Source: Candidatus Parabacteroides intestinigallinarum (GTDB taxonomy: Bacteria > Bacteroidota > Bacteroidia > Bacteroidales > Tannerellaceae). From it: a DNA stretch of 59,843 nt. Each line of letters starts with the position of its first letter. The first letter of the stretch is position 1. The notes under the pieces were generated by a model. It did no database searches. It was not told the DNA's origin and saw only the letters and a program-made list of their open reading frames with translations. Where the stretch lies: NCBI GenBank assembly GCA_019114945.1, contig DXEN01000055.1, forward strand, positions 1 through 59,843, given 5' to 3'. The translations under genes were made by a program, and so were the position numbers. Positions 43,464 to 52,284 of this stretch are shown in pieces.

Positions 43464-44026
43464 GAGCGCTCCGAAGACTTTACGCACGATGGTTGGTCAG
43501 GCGGGGCAAAGCGGTCGACATTGAATCGAGCGGTGCGTATCCGGCGAACGTGCTCTCCAACCTATGTGGCAACAAGTTCGAGATCGATGGCTTTCAGTGC
43601 GGCTCGATGGAGGGATTCTTACAGGCGTTGAAGTTTTCCGACAAGCAGACGCAACATCAGGTTTGCCAAATGAAAGGCATACGGGCCAAGCGGAAATCGT
43701 CGAATGCATGGCAAGCGCGACAACAGCTCTATTGGAATGGCACGGCGATCGATCGAGGAAGCGAGGCGTTTCAACAACTTATCCGACGTGCTTATCGGGC
43801 GTTGTTCGAACAAAACGAGCGCTTTCGTAATGCCTTGCTCCTGACCCGCGACAAACGGCTCTTGCACTCGATCGGAAAGACGAACCCGCGGGAGACAATC
43901 CTAACGGAACAAGAGTTTTGCCAAATCCTGACAGAGTTACGCAACCAAGCGGATACAACGCACGAGGACCCGAGCGTTTGGATATGCTATCGACAAAGGT
44001 GCCCATTTCGAATCTTCTGTAAATAA
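43460..44026 (+). CDS. NADAR-family protein (predicted ADP-ribose/N-glycosidase fold)
   Basis: 188 residues. After a basic N-terminal helix (MRALRRLYARWLVRRGK), the NADAR pattern is seen: YPANVLSNL (like FLSNFY), IDGFQCGSMEGFLQALKF (with E51 where the family has the conserved SxEHxxQ glutamate; the histidine is replaced), and LLHSIGKTNPRETILTEQEF near the C terminus, matching the closing HSxGKTxx motif. Members include YbiA and enzymes that remove ADP-ribose from guanine in DNA. The replaced histidine leaves catalysis uncertain. It precedes an ADP-ribosylglycohydrolase by 34 bases. Confidence 0.68.
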   Translation: MRALRRLYARWLVRRGKAVDIESSGAYPANVLSNLCGNKFEIDGFQCGSMEGFLQALKFSDKQTQHQVCQMKGIRAKRKSSNAWQARQQLYWNGTAIDRGSEAFQQLIRRAYRALFEQNERFRNALLLTRDKRLLHSIGKTNPRETILTEQEFCQILTELRNQADTTHEDPSVWICYRQRCPFRIFCK

Positions 44027-44060
44027 ATGAACAGTTAATAAAGAATAATGGATAACGATT

Positions 44061-45128
44061 ATGGACGAGAATACGCAAAAAGACCGAATCCGGGGCTCGT
44101 TGATAGGCGGGGCCATCGGTGATGCTTTGGGATATCCCGTTGAGTTTATTTATTCGTATGCCGAGATACAGGCGCGGTATGGCGAACGAGGCATCACCCG
44201 TTTGGACGTGAGTCAGTGGTGGACCAACGAGGATGGCTCCAAAGGTAAAGCATGGATATCAGACGATACACAGATGACTCTTTTCACGGCGTGCGGCATC
44301 CTGAACGCCAAAGCGCAAGGAAGCGCTCCCTTGCCCGCCATTTGTGAGGCTTACTTAGAGTGGCTCTACACCCAGATGGGGAGACGCCCTCGCTTCCGGC
44401 AATGCTGGATTGGAGAGATTCCGGAGCTGAATCAACGCCGGGCGCCCGGTAATACGTGCGAGGATGCTCTACGATCTATCCTACGGGGAAAGGATCCGCA
44501 CAATCATAGCAAAGGTTGCGGTGGCGTGATGCGCATAGCGCCGATTCCCTTGTATGGCATGGCACAAGGACGTATCCCCGAGATAGAGGATTTGGACATG
44601 CTGGCCGCGGAGGCGGCGAAACTTACCCATCAGCATCCGTTGGGCTATATCCCGGCGGCCTTGATGGCGCATGTCATTTACCGCTTAGCTACCGACGAGG
44701 CACCCACACGCGACGCGTTTTCCTATTATATTAAGGAAGGGCTGGAGACTTGTGCCCGCCTATTCCCCCGTTATCCGGACGAGGTCGCTTATATGCGGCA
44801 GTTGGCGGAAAAAGCCCTATCACTGGCCACGGCCGAACTTCCTGACGTGAAAGCGGTCGAGTCGATAGGCGGTGGCTGGGTTGGCGAGGAAGCCGTGGCG
44901 ATCGCCCTCTACTGTGCCTCGCGGCATTTCGGCGATTTAGAAGCGGCGTTAATCGCGGCGGTCAATCATGCGGGCGATAGTGATTCTACCGGAGCGATCA
45001 CCGGCAATATTTTAGGCGCGGCGGTCGGCTACGCGGTTATCCCTTCTTTTTACAAGGAAGACTTGGAGTTGCTCGATGTGCTCCTTCAGGTGGCGGACGA
45101 TTTATGGCAGGGCGAACACGTAGATTGA
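44061..45128 (+). CDS. ADP-ribosylglycohydrolase (DraG-like)
   Basis: 355-residue dimetal hydrolase removing ADP-ribose from proteins or other acceptors. It shows the family features: RGSLIGGAIGDALGYPVEFI (11-30), metal ligands WISDDTQMTLFTACGIL (66-82), KGCGGVMRIAPIPLYG, and NHAGDSDSTGAITGNILG (302-319) with paired aspartates. Length is typical. No mono-ADP-ribosyltransferase gene is in view. It ends the accessory cluster; a non-coding gap of about 130 bases follows. Confidence 0.92.
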   Translation: MDENTQKDRIRGSLIGGAIGDALGYPVEFIYSYAEIQARYGERGITRLDVSQWWTNEDGSKGKAWISDDTQMTLFTACGILNAKAQGSAPLPAICEAYLEWLYTQMGRRPRFRQCWIGEIPELNQRRAPGNTCEDALRSILRGKDPHNHSKGCGGVMRIAPIPLYGMAQGRIPEIEDLDMLAAEAAKLTHQHPLGYIPAALMAHVIYRLATDEAPTRDAFSYYIKEGLETCARLFPRYPDEVAYMRQLAEKALSLATAELPDVKAVESIGGGWVGEEAVAIALYCASRHFGDLEAALIAAVNHAGDSDSTGAITGNILGAAVGYAVIPSFYKEDLELLDVLLQVADDLWQGEHVD

Positions 45129-45239
45129 AAAACAGCCTCAAAGCACCACACTGGCTAAGCGTAGCCCGAAAAAATAGTTCCGCCGCGTAAAAATAGCGGA
45201 AATTATCATCCCGATGCGGTCGCGTTGCGGCTTTTTCGC

Positions 45240-45247
45240 TAACTTGC
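45240..45247 (+). promoter_or_regulatory. Candidate -7 box before the PH-domain gene
   Basis: TAACTTGC is a near-match to TAnnTTTG, 16 bases from the start codon; a weak element. An inverted repeat TTCCGC/GCGGAA lies upstream at about 45177-45202 without a T tract, so it is not a convincing terminator for the preceding gene. Confidence 0.35.
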
Positions 45248-45262
45248 GGCAAATTTTAAGCC

Positions 45263-45667
45263 ATGGAAAGAGTATACAAATCAAAAGTGGGTTGGTGGTA
45301 CCATTTATTGATCATCATCGTGATAATTGGATGTGTCGCGGCGTTCTTGCGAGCCCATGTTCCCGCCATGATCGCGATGCTGCTAATCGCGATGGGCGTA
45401 ATTCACGTTCTATTGAACACCTATTATCGAGTTACGGAAGAAGGGATGTTGATCGCCCGCATGGGCTTCTTCCCGGAGAAACGAATCGCGATCGCCGATA
45501 TCGAGGCGCTGGAATCGTCCGTGATGCCGGTGCCCAGTTATGCGCTCTCACTGGGACGGATCGTAATCTGGAGCGACGGTAAACCCTGGCTGTTGATATC
45601 GCCGGTCAACCAATCTGATTTCATCAAGCAACTGAGAAAAATCAATCCCAATATACAACTTAAATAG
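45263..45667 (+). CDS. Membrane protein with bacterial PH-like domain
   Basis: 134 residues: two close transmembrane helices (WWYHLLIIIVIIGCVAAFLR; MIAMLLIAMGVIHVLL) followed by a beta-rich PH-like domain (YYRVTEEGMLIARMGFFPEK; RIAIADIEALESS). This is the bPH layout (membrane-anchored, facing the cytoplasm or membrane surface). Function unknown. It is separated by only 13 bases from lpdA, likely in one transcript. Confidence 0.8.
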   Translation: MERVYKSKVGWWYHLLIIIVIIGCVAAFLRAHVPAMIAMLLIAMGVIHVLLNTYYRVTEEGMLIARMGFFPEKRIAIADIEALESSVMPVPSYALSLGRIVIWSDGKPWLLISPVNQSDFIKQLRKINPNIQLK

Positions 45668-45680
45668 AAAGGAAAAACGT

Positions 45681-47027
45681 ATGAGATACGATGTAGCGAT
45701 AATTGGTGGGGGACCCGCCGGTTATACCGCCGCCGAACGAGCGGCACAAGGAGGACTTTCCACGGTCCTGTTCGAAAAAAACGCGTTAGGTGGAGTTTGT
45801 TTGAACGAGGGATGCGTACCCACAAAAACGCTCCTCTATTCCGCCAAGACGTACGATACGATTAAGCACGCCTCAAAATATGCGGTAAAGGCGGAGAGCC
45901 CCACGTTCGATCTGCCTCGGATGATCGCCCGAAAGAATAAGGTAGTCAAGAAACTAACCGCCGGTATCCGGATGCGATTGACCGAGAAAGGTGTAACGAT
46001 TGTCGCCGGCGAGGCGTTCATCCAAAGCCGCACGGCTGACGGAACGATCTTGGTTACCGCAGGAGAGGATGTATACGAGGCAACTCATTTACTGATTTGT
46101 ACGGGTTCGGAAACGGTTATCCCGCCTATTCCCGGATTGGCGGAAACCACCTATTGGACCAGCCGGGAAGCGTTGCTCGCCAAGGAAGTCCCATCTTCGT
46201 TGGTCATTATCGGTGGAGGCGTAATCGGCATGGAGTTCGCTTCTTTCTTTAATAGCCTTGGCGTAGAGGTGCACGTCGTGGAGATGCTGGACAAAATTTT
46301 AGGTTCGATGGACCGAGAACTATCCGGAATGCTACAAGCCGAATACGAAAAGCGAGGCGTCAAATTTTACCTTGGCCATAAGGTAACTGGTGTGCATGGC
46401 ACGGAAGTATCGGTTGAGAAAGAGGGCGAATCATTCATCCTGCGAGGCGAGAAGGTGCTGTTGAGCGTCGGTCGCCGGCCTGTCACGAAAGGGTTTGGCT
46501 TGGAAAACCTTGCGCCAGAGCCATTCCGGAACGGCATAAAGGTGGACGAATATATGCGGACATCAATCCCCAACGTCTATGCGTGTGGCGACATCACCGC
46601 GTTCTCGTTGCTGGCGCATACGGCCGTAAGCGAGGCGGAAGTCGCTATCGATCACATTTTAGGAAAGAATCGCCCGATGAGTTACAAGGCGATTCCGGGT
46701 GTCGTCTATACGAATCCGGAGATCGCCGGTGTCGGGAAAACCGAGGAGGAAGCCCAAGCGGAAGGTATTCCATATATCATACGTAAGATTCCGATGAGCT
46801 ATTCCGGCCGTTTTGTTGCGGAGAACGAGATGGGCAATGGCGTCTGCAAGCTCATCCTGCGGGAAGACGGTACGCTGATCGGCGCCCATTTGTTAGGCAA
46901 CCCAGCCTCGGAACTGATCGTGATCGCGGGAATCGCTATCGAAAAAGAAATGAAAGCGGAGGAATTACGCTCGTTCGTCTTTCCACATCCGACGGTAGGA
47001 GAGATCCTCAAGGAGGCTCTTTGTTGA
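45681..47027 (+). CDS. lpdA: Dihydrolipoyl dehydrogenase
   Basis: E3 flavoprotein that reoxidises dihydrolipoamide in 2-oxoacid dehydrogenase or glycine-cleavage complexes. The 448 residues have FAD-binding IIGGGPAGYTAAERAAQGG, the redox disulfide GGVCLNEGCVPTK (about residues 38-50), NAD-binding VIIGGGVIGMEFASFFNSLG and the C-terminal active-site HPTVGEILKEAL. No E1 or E2 gene is nearby, as often in Bacteroidales. Confidence 0.93.
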   Translation: MRYDVAIIGGGPAGYTAAERAAQGGLSTVLFEKNALGGVCLNEGCVPTKTLLYSAKTYDTIKHASKYAVKAESPTFDLPRMIARKNKVVKKLTAGIRMRLTEKGVTIVAGEAFIQSRTADGTILVTAGEDVYEATHLLICTGSETVIPPIPGLAETTYWTSREALLAKEVPSSLVIIGGGVIGMEFASFFNSLGVEVHVVEMLDKILGSMDRELSGMLQAEYEKRGVKFYLGHKVTGVHGTEVSVEKEGESFILRGEKVLLSVGRRPVTKGFGLENLAPEPFRNGIKVDEYMRTSIPNVYACGDITAFSLLAHTAVSEAEVAIDHILGKNRPMSYKAIPGVVYTNPEIAGVGKTEEEAQAEGIPYIIRKIPMSYSGRFVAENEMGNGVCKLILREDGTLIGAHLLGNPASELIVIAGIAIEKEMKAEELRSFVFPHPTVGEILKEALC

Positions 47028-47037
47028 AATAATTATG

Positions 47038-47045
47038 TACCTTTG
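47038..47045 (+). promoter_or_regulatory. -7 promoter box of the DUF4271 gene
   Basis: TACCTTTG is an exact match. TTTG at 47020-47023 is only 14 bases upstream, too close for the usual -33, so the -33 is unclear. Confidence 0.5.
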
Positions 47046-47064
47046 TGCCCTATAATCGTGGCGC

Positions 47065-47790
47065 ATGAATACATTCGAGGGATATGTCGGGATTCGCTTA
47101 TGGGACGGGCAATGGGCCGATGACGTGATAGTCGGCCTATTGCTCGTTCTGTTTATTGCTTTCGCCCTCGTATTCCGGACAAATTATCGCTTGTTCCAGA
47201 AGATGTTGCGCGATGTCGTCTACGTGAAGGAACGCCAGAGCTTATTCGAGAAACCGGGAGGCAACGAACTGGTTTTCCGCAATTTCATGATATTCCAAGC
47301 TTTATTCCTTTGTGGCATCTGCCTTTTCTCGATAGCGAGGTCGCATGGGCTCATGGAACATTTGGAAAAAGAGGAAGCGTTCGTATGGATGGGATGGGGC
47401 ATGGGAATATTAGCCTTCTTTTATGGATGCAAACGATGTCTTTATTTCCTATTCGCGCTTGTTTTCACGAGTCTCGCTAAATACAAGTTTTGGAAGACGA
47501 ACTACAACGCGATTATTGAGGCATGGGGTGCCATTTTATATATCCCGGCTCTTTGGCTGGCATTCGTAGAGTCGCCGAGTCGAGTTCCTGTTCTATTGTT
47601 CGCATTTTTCTACATTTTGTGTCGTTTTGTGATAATTTATAAGACAATACGTATATTTTACAGGAAAAGTAGCAGCTTTATTTATATAACTTTGTACCTT
47701 TGCGGCCTAGAAATATTACCTCTATTTTTTTTGTATGAGGGTATAATTTATATGTATAATTTTATAGAGTCAAGCTCTCTATGGCATTGA
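47065..47790 (+). CDS. DUF4271 membrane protein
   Basis: 241 residues with about seven hydrophobic segments (for example VIVGLLLVLFIAFALVF, NFMIFQALFLCGICLFSIA, MGILAFFYGCKRCLYFLFAL). This matches the DUF4271 family, a Bacteroidetes membrane protein regularly found next to hemD. Function unknown; proximity to haem synthesis is the only hint. Its last ten bases overlap the hemD start, and a promoter-like sequence lies inside its 3' end. Confidence 0.83.
   Translation: MNTFEGYVGIRLWDGQWADDVIVGLLLVLFIAFALVFRTNYRLFQKMLRDVVYVKERQSLFEKPGGNELVFRNFMIFQALFLCGICLFSIARSHGLMEHLEKEEAFVWMGWGMGILAFFYGCKRCLYFLFALVFTSLAKYKFWKTNYNAIIEAWGAILYIPALWLAFVESPSRVPVLLFAFFYILCRFVIIYKTIRIFYRKSSSFIYITLYLCGLEILPLFFLYEGIIYMYNFIESSSLWH
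47687..47702 (+). promoter_or_regulatory. Internal promoter-like boxes ahead of hemD
   Basis: Inside the DUF4271 coding sequence the two overlapping boxes TAACTTTG (47687-47694) and TACCTTTG (47695-47702) both match TAnnTTTG. They lie 78-94 bases before hemD. The sequence at the -33 distance is not a perfect TTTG. Confidence 0.5.
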
Positions 47791-48545
47791 ATATTAAAAA
47801 GTTATTGGTGTCACAGCCGAAGCCCACATCGGAGAAGTCCCCTTATTTCGATATCGCCGAGAAGTATGGTGTAAAAATAGACTTCCGTCCGTTTATTAAG
47901 GTTGAGCCTATTTCAGCGAAAGAATTCCGGCAACAACGAATCTCAATTTTAGACCATACGGCCGTTATCTTTACGGCACGCACGGCTATCGATCATTTCT
48001 TCCATTTATGCGAGGACTTGCGTGTAGCGATTCCGGAGACAATGAAGTATTTTTGCATGACAGAGGCGATAGCCGTTTATCTGCAAAAATATATTGTTTA
48101 TAGAAAGCGGAAGATATTTTATGGGCAGACCGGCAAGGCGGAGGATTTGGTGACTATCATCGCTAAACATGCGAAAGAGAAATATTTGGCTCCGGTATCG
48201 GACGTCCATAAAGATGATTTGTTCGATATGCTGGACGTAAAGAAAATTAATTACACGAAGGCGGTGATGTATCGCACGGTAAGCAACGACTTCACGAAAG
48301 ACGAGAAATTCGATTACGATATGTTGGTGTTCTTCAGCCCGTCGGGCATTTCCTCTTTGCTGAAGAATTTTCCCAATTTTAAGCAAGAAGACATCAAGAT
48401 CGGCTGCTTTGGACCTACAACAGCGAAAGCCGTTAAGGATGCGGGATTGCGCTTGGACGTGGAAGCTCCCACTCCCGAGGCTCCCTCGATGACCGCCGCG
48501 TTGGATTTATACTTGAAAAAGCAGCAAGACGGAAATAAAGCATAA
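47781..48545 (+). CDS. hemD: Uroporphyrinogen-III synthase
   Basis: Closes and isomerises hydroxymethylbilane into uroporphyrinogen III in haem and sirohaem synthesis. The 254 residues show the two-domain HemD pattern: VEPISAKEFRQQRISILDHT, AVIFTARTAIDHFF, FDYDMLVFFSPSGISSLLKN, and CFGPTTAKAVKDAGL. HemD is weakly conserved, so this rests on overall pattern and location beside DUF4271. Its stop shares one base with the rnpA start (TAATG). Confidence 0.85.
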   Translation: MALNIKKLLVSQPKPTSEKSPYFDIAEKYGVKIDFRPFIKVEPISAKEFRQQRISILDHTAVIFTARTAIDHFFHLCEDLRVAIPETMKYFCMTEAIAVYLQKYIVYRKRKIFYGQTGKAEDLVTIIAKHAKEKYLAPVSDVHKDDLFDMLDVKKINYTKAVMYRTVSNDFTKDEKFDYDMLVFFSPSGISSLLKNFPNFKQEDIKIGCFGPTTAKAVKDAGLRLDVEAPTPEAPSMTAALDLYLKKQQDGNKA

Positions 48546-48937
48546 TGACCGAGCGAAGGCATACCCTTTCTAAGGAAGAACGCTTGTCGTGGAAACGTCA
48601 CATCGACCGATTGTTTACGGAAGGCCGGTCGTTTGTGGCGTTTCCGCTACGTGTCGTTTATCTATTAAGTAATGAGGAAGGAATGCCCGTGCGGGCCTCT
48701 TTTTTAGTAAGCGTACCGAAAAAAAGATTTAAGCGGGCCGTGAAACGCAACCGGATCAAGCGGCAAGTACGCGAGGCTTATCGAATGCATAAATATGATT
48801 TATGGGAATCGTTGGAAGCGAAAGACAAACGAATGCTGATCGCTTTCTTGTATGTCGATAACGAGCTTCATTCGTCTGTTACGATGGAAAAAGCGATGAC
48901 GAAAGCGATCCGTATTCTTCGGGAGAAAGAGGCATGA
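48545..48937 (+). CDS. rnpA: Ribonuclease P protein component
   Basis: 130-residue protein cofactor of RNase P. The RNR signature is [18 protein letters not shown]. The neighbouring yidD start overlaps by four bases, the conserved rnpA-yidD pairing, but no rpmH or dnaA gene is seen upstream; hemD occupies that place. Confidence 0.93.
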   Translation: MTERRHTLSKEERLSWKRHIDRLFTEGRSFVAFPLRVVYLLSNEEGMPVRASFLVSVPKKRFKRAVKRNRIKRQVREAYRMHKYDLWESLEAKDKRMLIAFLYVDNELHSSVTMEKAMTKAIRILREKEA

Positions 48938-49155
48938 GACGTTTCCTGACCGCACTATTCTTATTGCCCGTCTATTTTTATAAGTATTGTATCTCACCCA
49001 TGATGCCTCCTGCCTGCCGTTATGTCCCCACTTGCTCTGAATACGCGATACAAGCGATCAAGAAATATGGTCCGCTAAAAGGCTCTTATTTGGCGATTAA
49101 GCGGATATTGCGTTGCCATCCTTGGGGCGGAAGCGGTTACGACCCTGTCCCTTAA
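48934..49155 (+). CDS. yidD: Membrane protein insertion efficiency factor YidD
   Basis: 73-residue protein with the family motifs [19 protein letters not shown] (Cys-rich) and [17 protein letters not shown]. Associates with the inner membrane and supports YidC-dependent insertion. ATGA overlap with rnpA and a nine-base gap to the TatD-family gene. Confidence 0.94.
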   Translation: MRRFLTALFLLPVYFYKYCISPMMPPACRYVPTCSEYAIQAIKKYGPLKGSYLAIKRILRCHPWGGSGYDPVP

Positions 49156-49164
49156 TACATATAA

Positions 49165-49836
49165 ATGATTTATTACGATATACATACGCATCTGAAGGCC
49201 CTCGCCTCTCCGGAAGAGCAGGTCTCGATCGTGAATACGGCTATAGGAATGGAAGAGGACGAGTGGGACGCTTATCCCGCTCGATGGCGCTCGGTGGGTA
49301 TTCATCCTTGGTATATAATAGAAGACGGAAAGAGCCAATTAAGTTCGCTGAGAGCCCTCGCGGCACGCCCGGATGTCGTGGCGATAGGTGAGGCGGGGCT
49401 GGATAAAACAGTGGAAACGCCCTTGGATAAGCAATTGGATATTTTCACGGAACAAGCCTACTTAGCGGAAGAGCAGAGGAAGCCTCTCATCATCCATTGC
49501 GTCAAGGCATGGCCGGATTTGATCGCTTGCCAGAAACGAATCCGCCCCCAGGTCCCATGGATCATTCATGGATTCCGCGGAAACGGAATCTTAGCGGCAC
49601 AATTGCTTCGTTTCGGATTTTACCTTTCCTTTGGTGCCCGTTTCCAGCCCGAGGCGGTACAGGCGGCATGGCCGGGACATCTTTTTACCGAGACCGATGA
49701 ATCTTCTATCCCAATACATTCCATCTATAAAAGCATAGCGGATGCGTTAGGTATCACGCTCACGGAGCTGTCGACGCAAATCGCCCGGAATATCTCCATT
49801 TTCCCACTGAATGACGAGACTTACCGCACGGTTTAA
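49165..49836 (+). CDS. TatD-family metal-dependent hydrolase
   Basis: 223-residue TIM-barrel hydrolase, probably a DNase or other phosphoesterase. Metal ligands: YYDIHTHLK (HxH at the N terminus), GEAGLDK (Glu), IIHCVK (His), IIHGFRG (His) and TETDES (Asp). It is shorter than the usual 255-265 residues. It ends four bases inside the 3' end of the convergent barrel-receptor gene. Confidence 0.88.
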   Translation: MIYYDIHTHLKALASPEEQVSIVNTAIGMEEDEWDAYPARWRSVGIHPWYIIEDGKSQLSSLRALAARPDVVAIGEAGLDKTVETPLDKQLDIFTEQAYLAEEQRKPLIIHCVKAWPDLIACQKRIRPQVPWIIHGFRGNGILAAQLLRFGFYLSFGARFQPEAVQAAWPGHLFTETDESSIPIHSIYKSIADALGITLTELSTQIARNISIFPLNDETYRTV

Positions 49837-52271
49837 TGCCGAATTCCTTCGAACATCTCGGAACGATCCTCTTTCGTCTGCGTGGATTTCGCTTTAAAGC
49901 TATTGAATGTCCAGCTTAGTGTCAATGTAATTTGTGGATATTTAGGTTTGATGCGTGTCAGAGAGCGCAAATCGGCGGTTTGTATATCGCTGATGTATTT
50001 GGCGGAACGGAAAATGTCCCGAAACGCCAACGTGGCGGAAAGCTTGCGGTCGAACAACTGCTGGCGGATCGCCAAGTTGGCGTACCAATAGGCGTCCGTA
50101 CGTCCTTGCGTGGTGACGGAAGGGCCTACAAAACTGCCATCCAACTGTATGCGTGTATATTTCCCGATGCTGAACAGGTTGTTCCATAGGATGTCGTAGT
50201 TCGTGCTGGAGGTCGTGTTGCCTCCCGCGGCACGCTCGTTTTTTACCTTATAATGATACACGTTCCCATTGACCGTGGTGTTCCACCAGCGTACGACACG
50301 CCAATTCACGCTTAGCTCTACTCCCGTAGAATAATCATGACCTACGTTCGCCATCGAATCCAATGTGACGCCAGCGGAATAAGGTACACGCAGTCGCTCT
50401 ATCTTATCCTTGCGATGGCGGTGGAAAAGCGTAGCGGATACCGTATTTTCCCCGATATCCTTCCGATAATTCAGCTCGAAAGAATTAATATATTCCGGAC
50501 GGATATCCGGGTTCCCGATCTCAGCCGTATAGAAGTCGCGGTAAGTAATGTAAGGCTCCATGTAATAAAGCTGCGGGCGCGTGGTACGACGGGAATAGGA
50601 AGCCAACAAGCGATGCCCTTTCGGGAATGTATAGCCTAAATGTACCGACGGGAAGAACTCAAAACGATTTTTCTCCCGATCCGCTCCCGCCACGGAACTC
50701 CGCAACACTGTATGCGTATGCTCGCCTCGTACGCCCGCTTGCGCTTCCAGACCTTTCCACGTATGCGAGAGAATCGCGTAAATCGAATTCACCCCTTCCT
50801 GAAAGTAGAAGGTATTATAAATATCGTCCCGCCAGTAAAAAATCTCCCTTTCCGGATCCCACCATTCCATGCTGTAATCACCATCCTCCAAATAGGAATA
50901 ATATTGATAACCGGCCTCTAAGCGGCTGCTTTTCCCGAAGGGCAGGGCATAATCCAAATTGACGCGAGCCGTTTCCCGATGCTCCGCCTCGTAAGCCCTA
51001 TGCCCTTGTTGGCGTTGACCTTCCAGCGACATCAAATCGTTGAAGAAGTATTCCAAGGCGTGACCGCCGTATTTGTAGTACGCGCTCCCGGAAAGCTCAT
51101 GACCTTTATCATTGAACTTATGGTGTACGGCAATGCTGCCTAATCCGATATTCTCGTCGTTATCATAATCATCGATGCTTTGATAGTTCGCTGACGCGGG
51201 GGAGCTTCCCGCCACTTCCCGGGTTTCTTGATAACGCATCTCCCCTTTTCGCTTGTTGCCGCCATACCCTCCTTCCAAGTCCAGGGTAATCGTCGTACGG
51301 GGAAGATTCAGGCTCCATCCGCCCTTCAAGGTATAATGATAACTATTACCCGTACGCGGACCGATAGAATGGGAAGTCGTAGTTTGGTCGCCTACAATCG
51401 TCATCTTCTCTTGGTCGAAATCACTCTTACGCAACCGGTCGGTCCATTGTCCGCCGATATACCAACGAGAGCGTTGGCGTTGTTGCGTTAGCAAGAAATC
51501 GACATGCCGGGACAACCAGGTGCTGCCGGAGAGATTGATCATCCCGCTCAATCCCCGTTGGAAATGTTTCTTGGTAATGATATTGATAATACCCACGTCG
51601 CCTTCCGTATCGTGTTTGGCGGATGGAGTCGTGATAATCTCGATATTCTCGATATGACCCGCCGGTATTTGTTCCAGCGCCTGCGTGCCGGAAAAGACAC
51701 TGGGCTTTCCGTCTACGTAGACCAGAAAACCGCTACTACCCCGGAAGGTAACCTCGCCTTCCGCGTCCACACGTATGGATGGCGTGTTCTCCAATATATC
51801 CACGGCCGAGCCTCCGCTTCCCATCATATTGGACGAGGCTTCCAGCACTTTCTTATCCAGTTTGTACACCAATTGCCGTTTCTCGGCTACGACCTCTACT
51901 TCCGCGAGACCGATCTCCAAAGGCGTCATGGCGAGTTGCCCTACGTCTACCGGTTCGGAGCCCACTACCTCGATACCCTCCCGAGCCAAGATGTCATAAC
52001 CTACCAAACGGACCATAAGGGTATACTTTCCATCGTCCACCTGCCGGAAGGAAAAAAGTCCCCGTTCATCCGGAAAGGTCTGTTGTATAGGCGCATCGTT
52101 CCCTGTTGTATAGAGAAAAATATCCGCGTAATTAATCGCTTGGCCTGTACTCGCGTCTACTAATTGTCCCTTGATGCGGATATCGGAAGGAGAGGCCCAC
52201 AATGATAAGGACACCAGCCACCAAAAGGCAAGCACGATAGAGATTCTCTTTCGGATAAGACGTGTTTTCAT
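49833..52271 (-). CDS. TonB-dependent receptor-like outer-membrane barrel protein
   Basis: 812 residues with a signal peptide (MKTRLIRKRISIVLAFWWLV ... SLWA). It has an N-terminal carboxypeptidase-regulatory-like beta domain (about 30-115; IRIKGQLVDASTGQAINYAD). Next comes a plug (ILENTPSIRVDAEGEVTFRG), and then a large barrel ending in TLSWTFNSF. It belongs to the outer-membrane receptor family with CarboxypepD_reg (OMP_b-brl_3). No SusD partner is adjacent and no TonB box was identified, so substrate is unknown. Confidence 0.85.
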   Translation of the reverse strand: MKTRLIRKRISIVLAFWWLVSLSLWASPSDIRIKGQLVDASTGQAINYADIFLYTTGNDAPIQQTFPDERGLFSFRQVDDGKYTLMVRLVGYDILAREGIEVVGSEPVDVGQLAMTPLEIGLAEVEVVAEKRQLVYKLDKKVLEASSNMMGSGGSAVDILENTPSIRVDAEGEVTFRGSSGFLVYVDGKPSVFSGTQALEQIPAGHIENIEIITTPSAKHDTEGDVGIINIITKKHFQRGLSGMINLSGSTWLSRHVDFLLTQQRQRSRWYIGGQWTDRLRKSDFDQEKMTIVGDQTTTSHSIGPRTGNSYHYTLKGGWSLNLPRTTITLDLEGGYGGNKRKGEMRYQETREVAGSSPASANYQSIDDYDNDENIGLGSIAVHHKFNDKGHELSGSAYYKYGGHALEYFFNDLMSLEGQRQQGHRAYEAEHRETARVNLDYALPFGKSSRLEAGYQYYSYLEDGDYSMEWWDPEREIFYWRDDIYNTFYFQEGVNSIYAILSHTWKGLEAQAGVRGEHTHTVLRSSVAGADREKNRFEFFPSVHLGYTFPKGHRLLASYSRRTTRPQLYYMEPYITYRDFYTAEIGNPDIRPEYINSFELNYRKDIGENTVSATLFHRHRKDKIERLRVPYSAGVTLDSMANVGHDYSTGVELSVNWRVVRWWNTTVNGNVYHYKVKNERAAGGNTTSSTNYDILWNNLFSIGKYTRIQLDGSFVGPSVTTQGRTDAYWYANLAIRQQLFDRKLSATLAFRDIFRSAKYISDIQTADLRSLTRIKPKYPQITLTLSWTFNSFKAKSTQTKEDRSEMFEGIRH

Positions 52272-52284
52272 GGAATATCTTCTC

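Noticed and set aside
45177-45202. Terminator after the ADP-ribosylglycohydrolase gene
   Set aside because: TTCCGC/GCGGAA stem is only six pairs with no T run.
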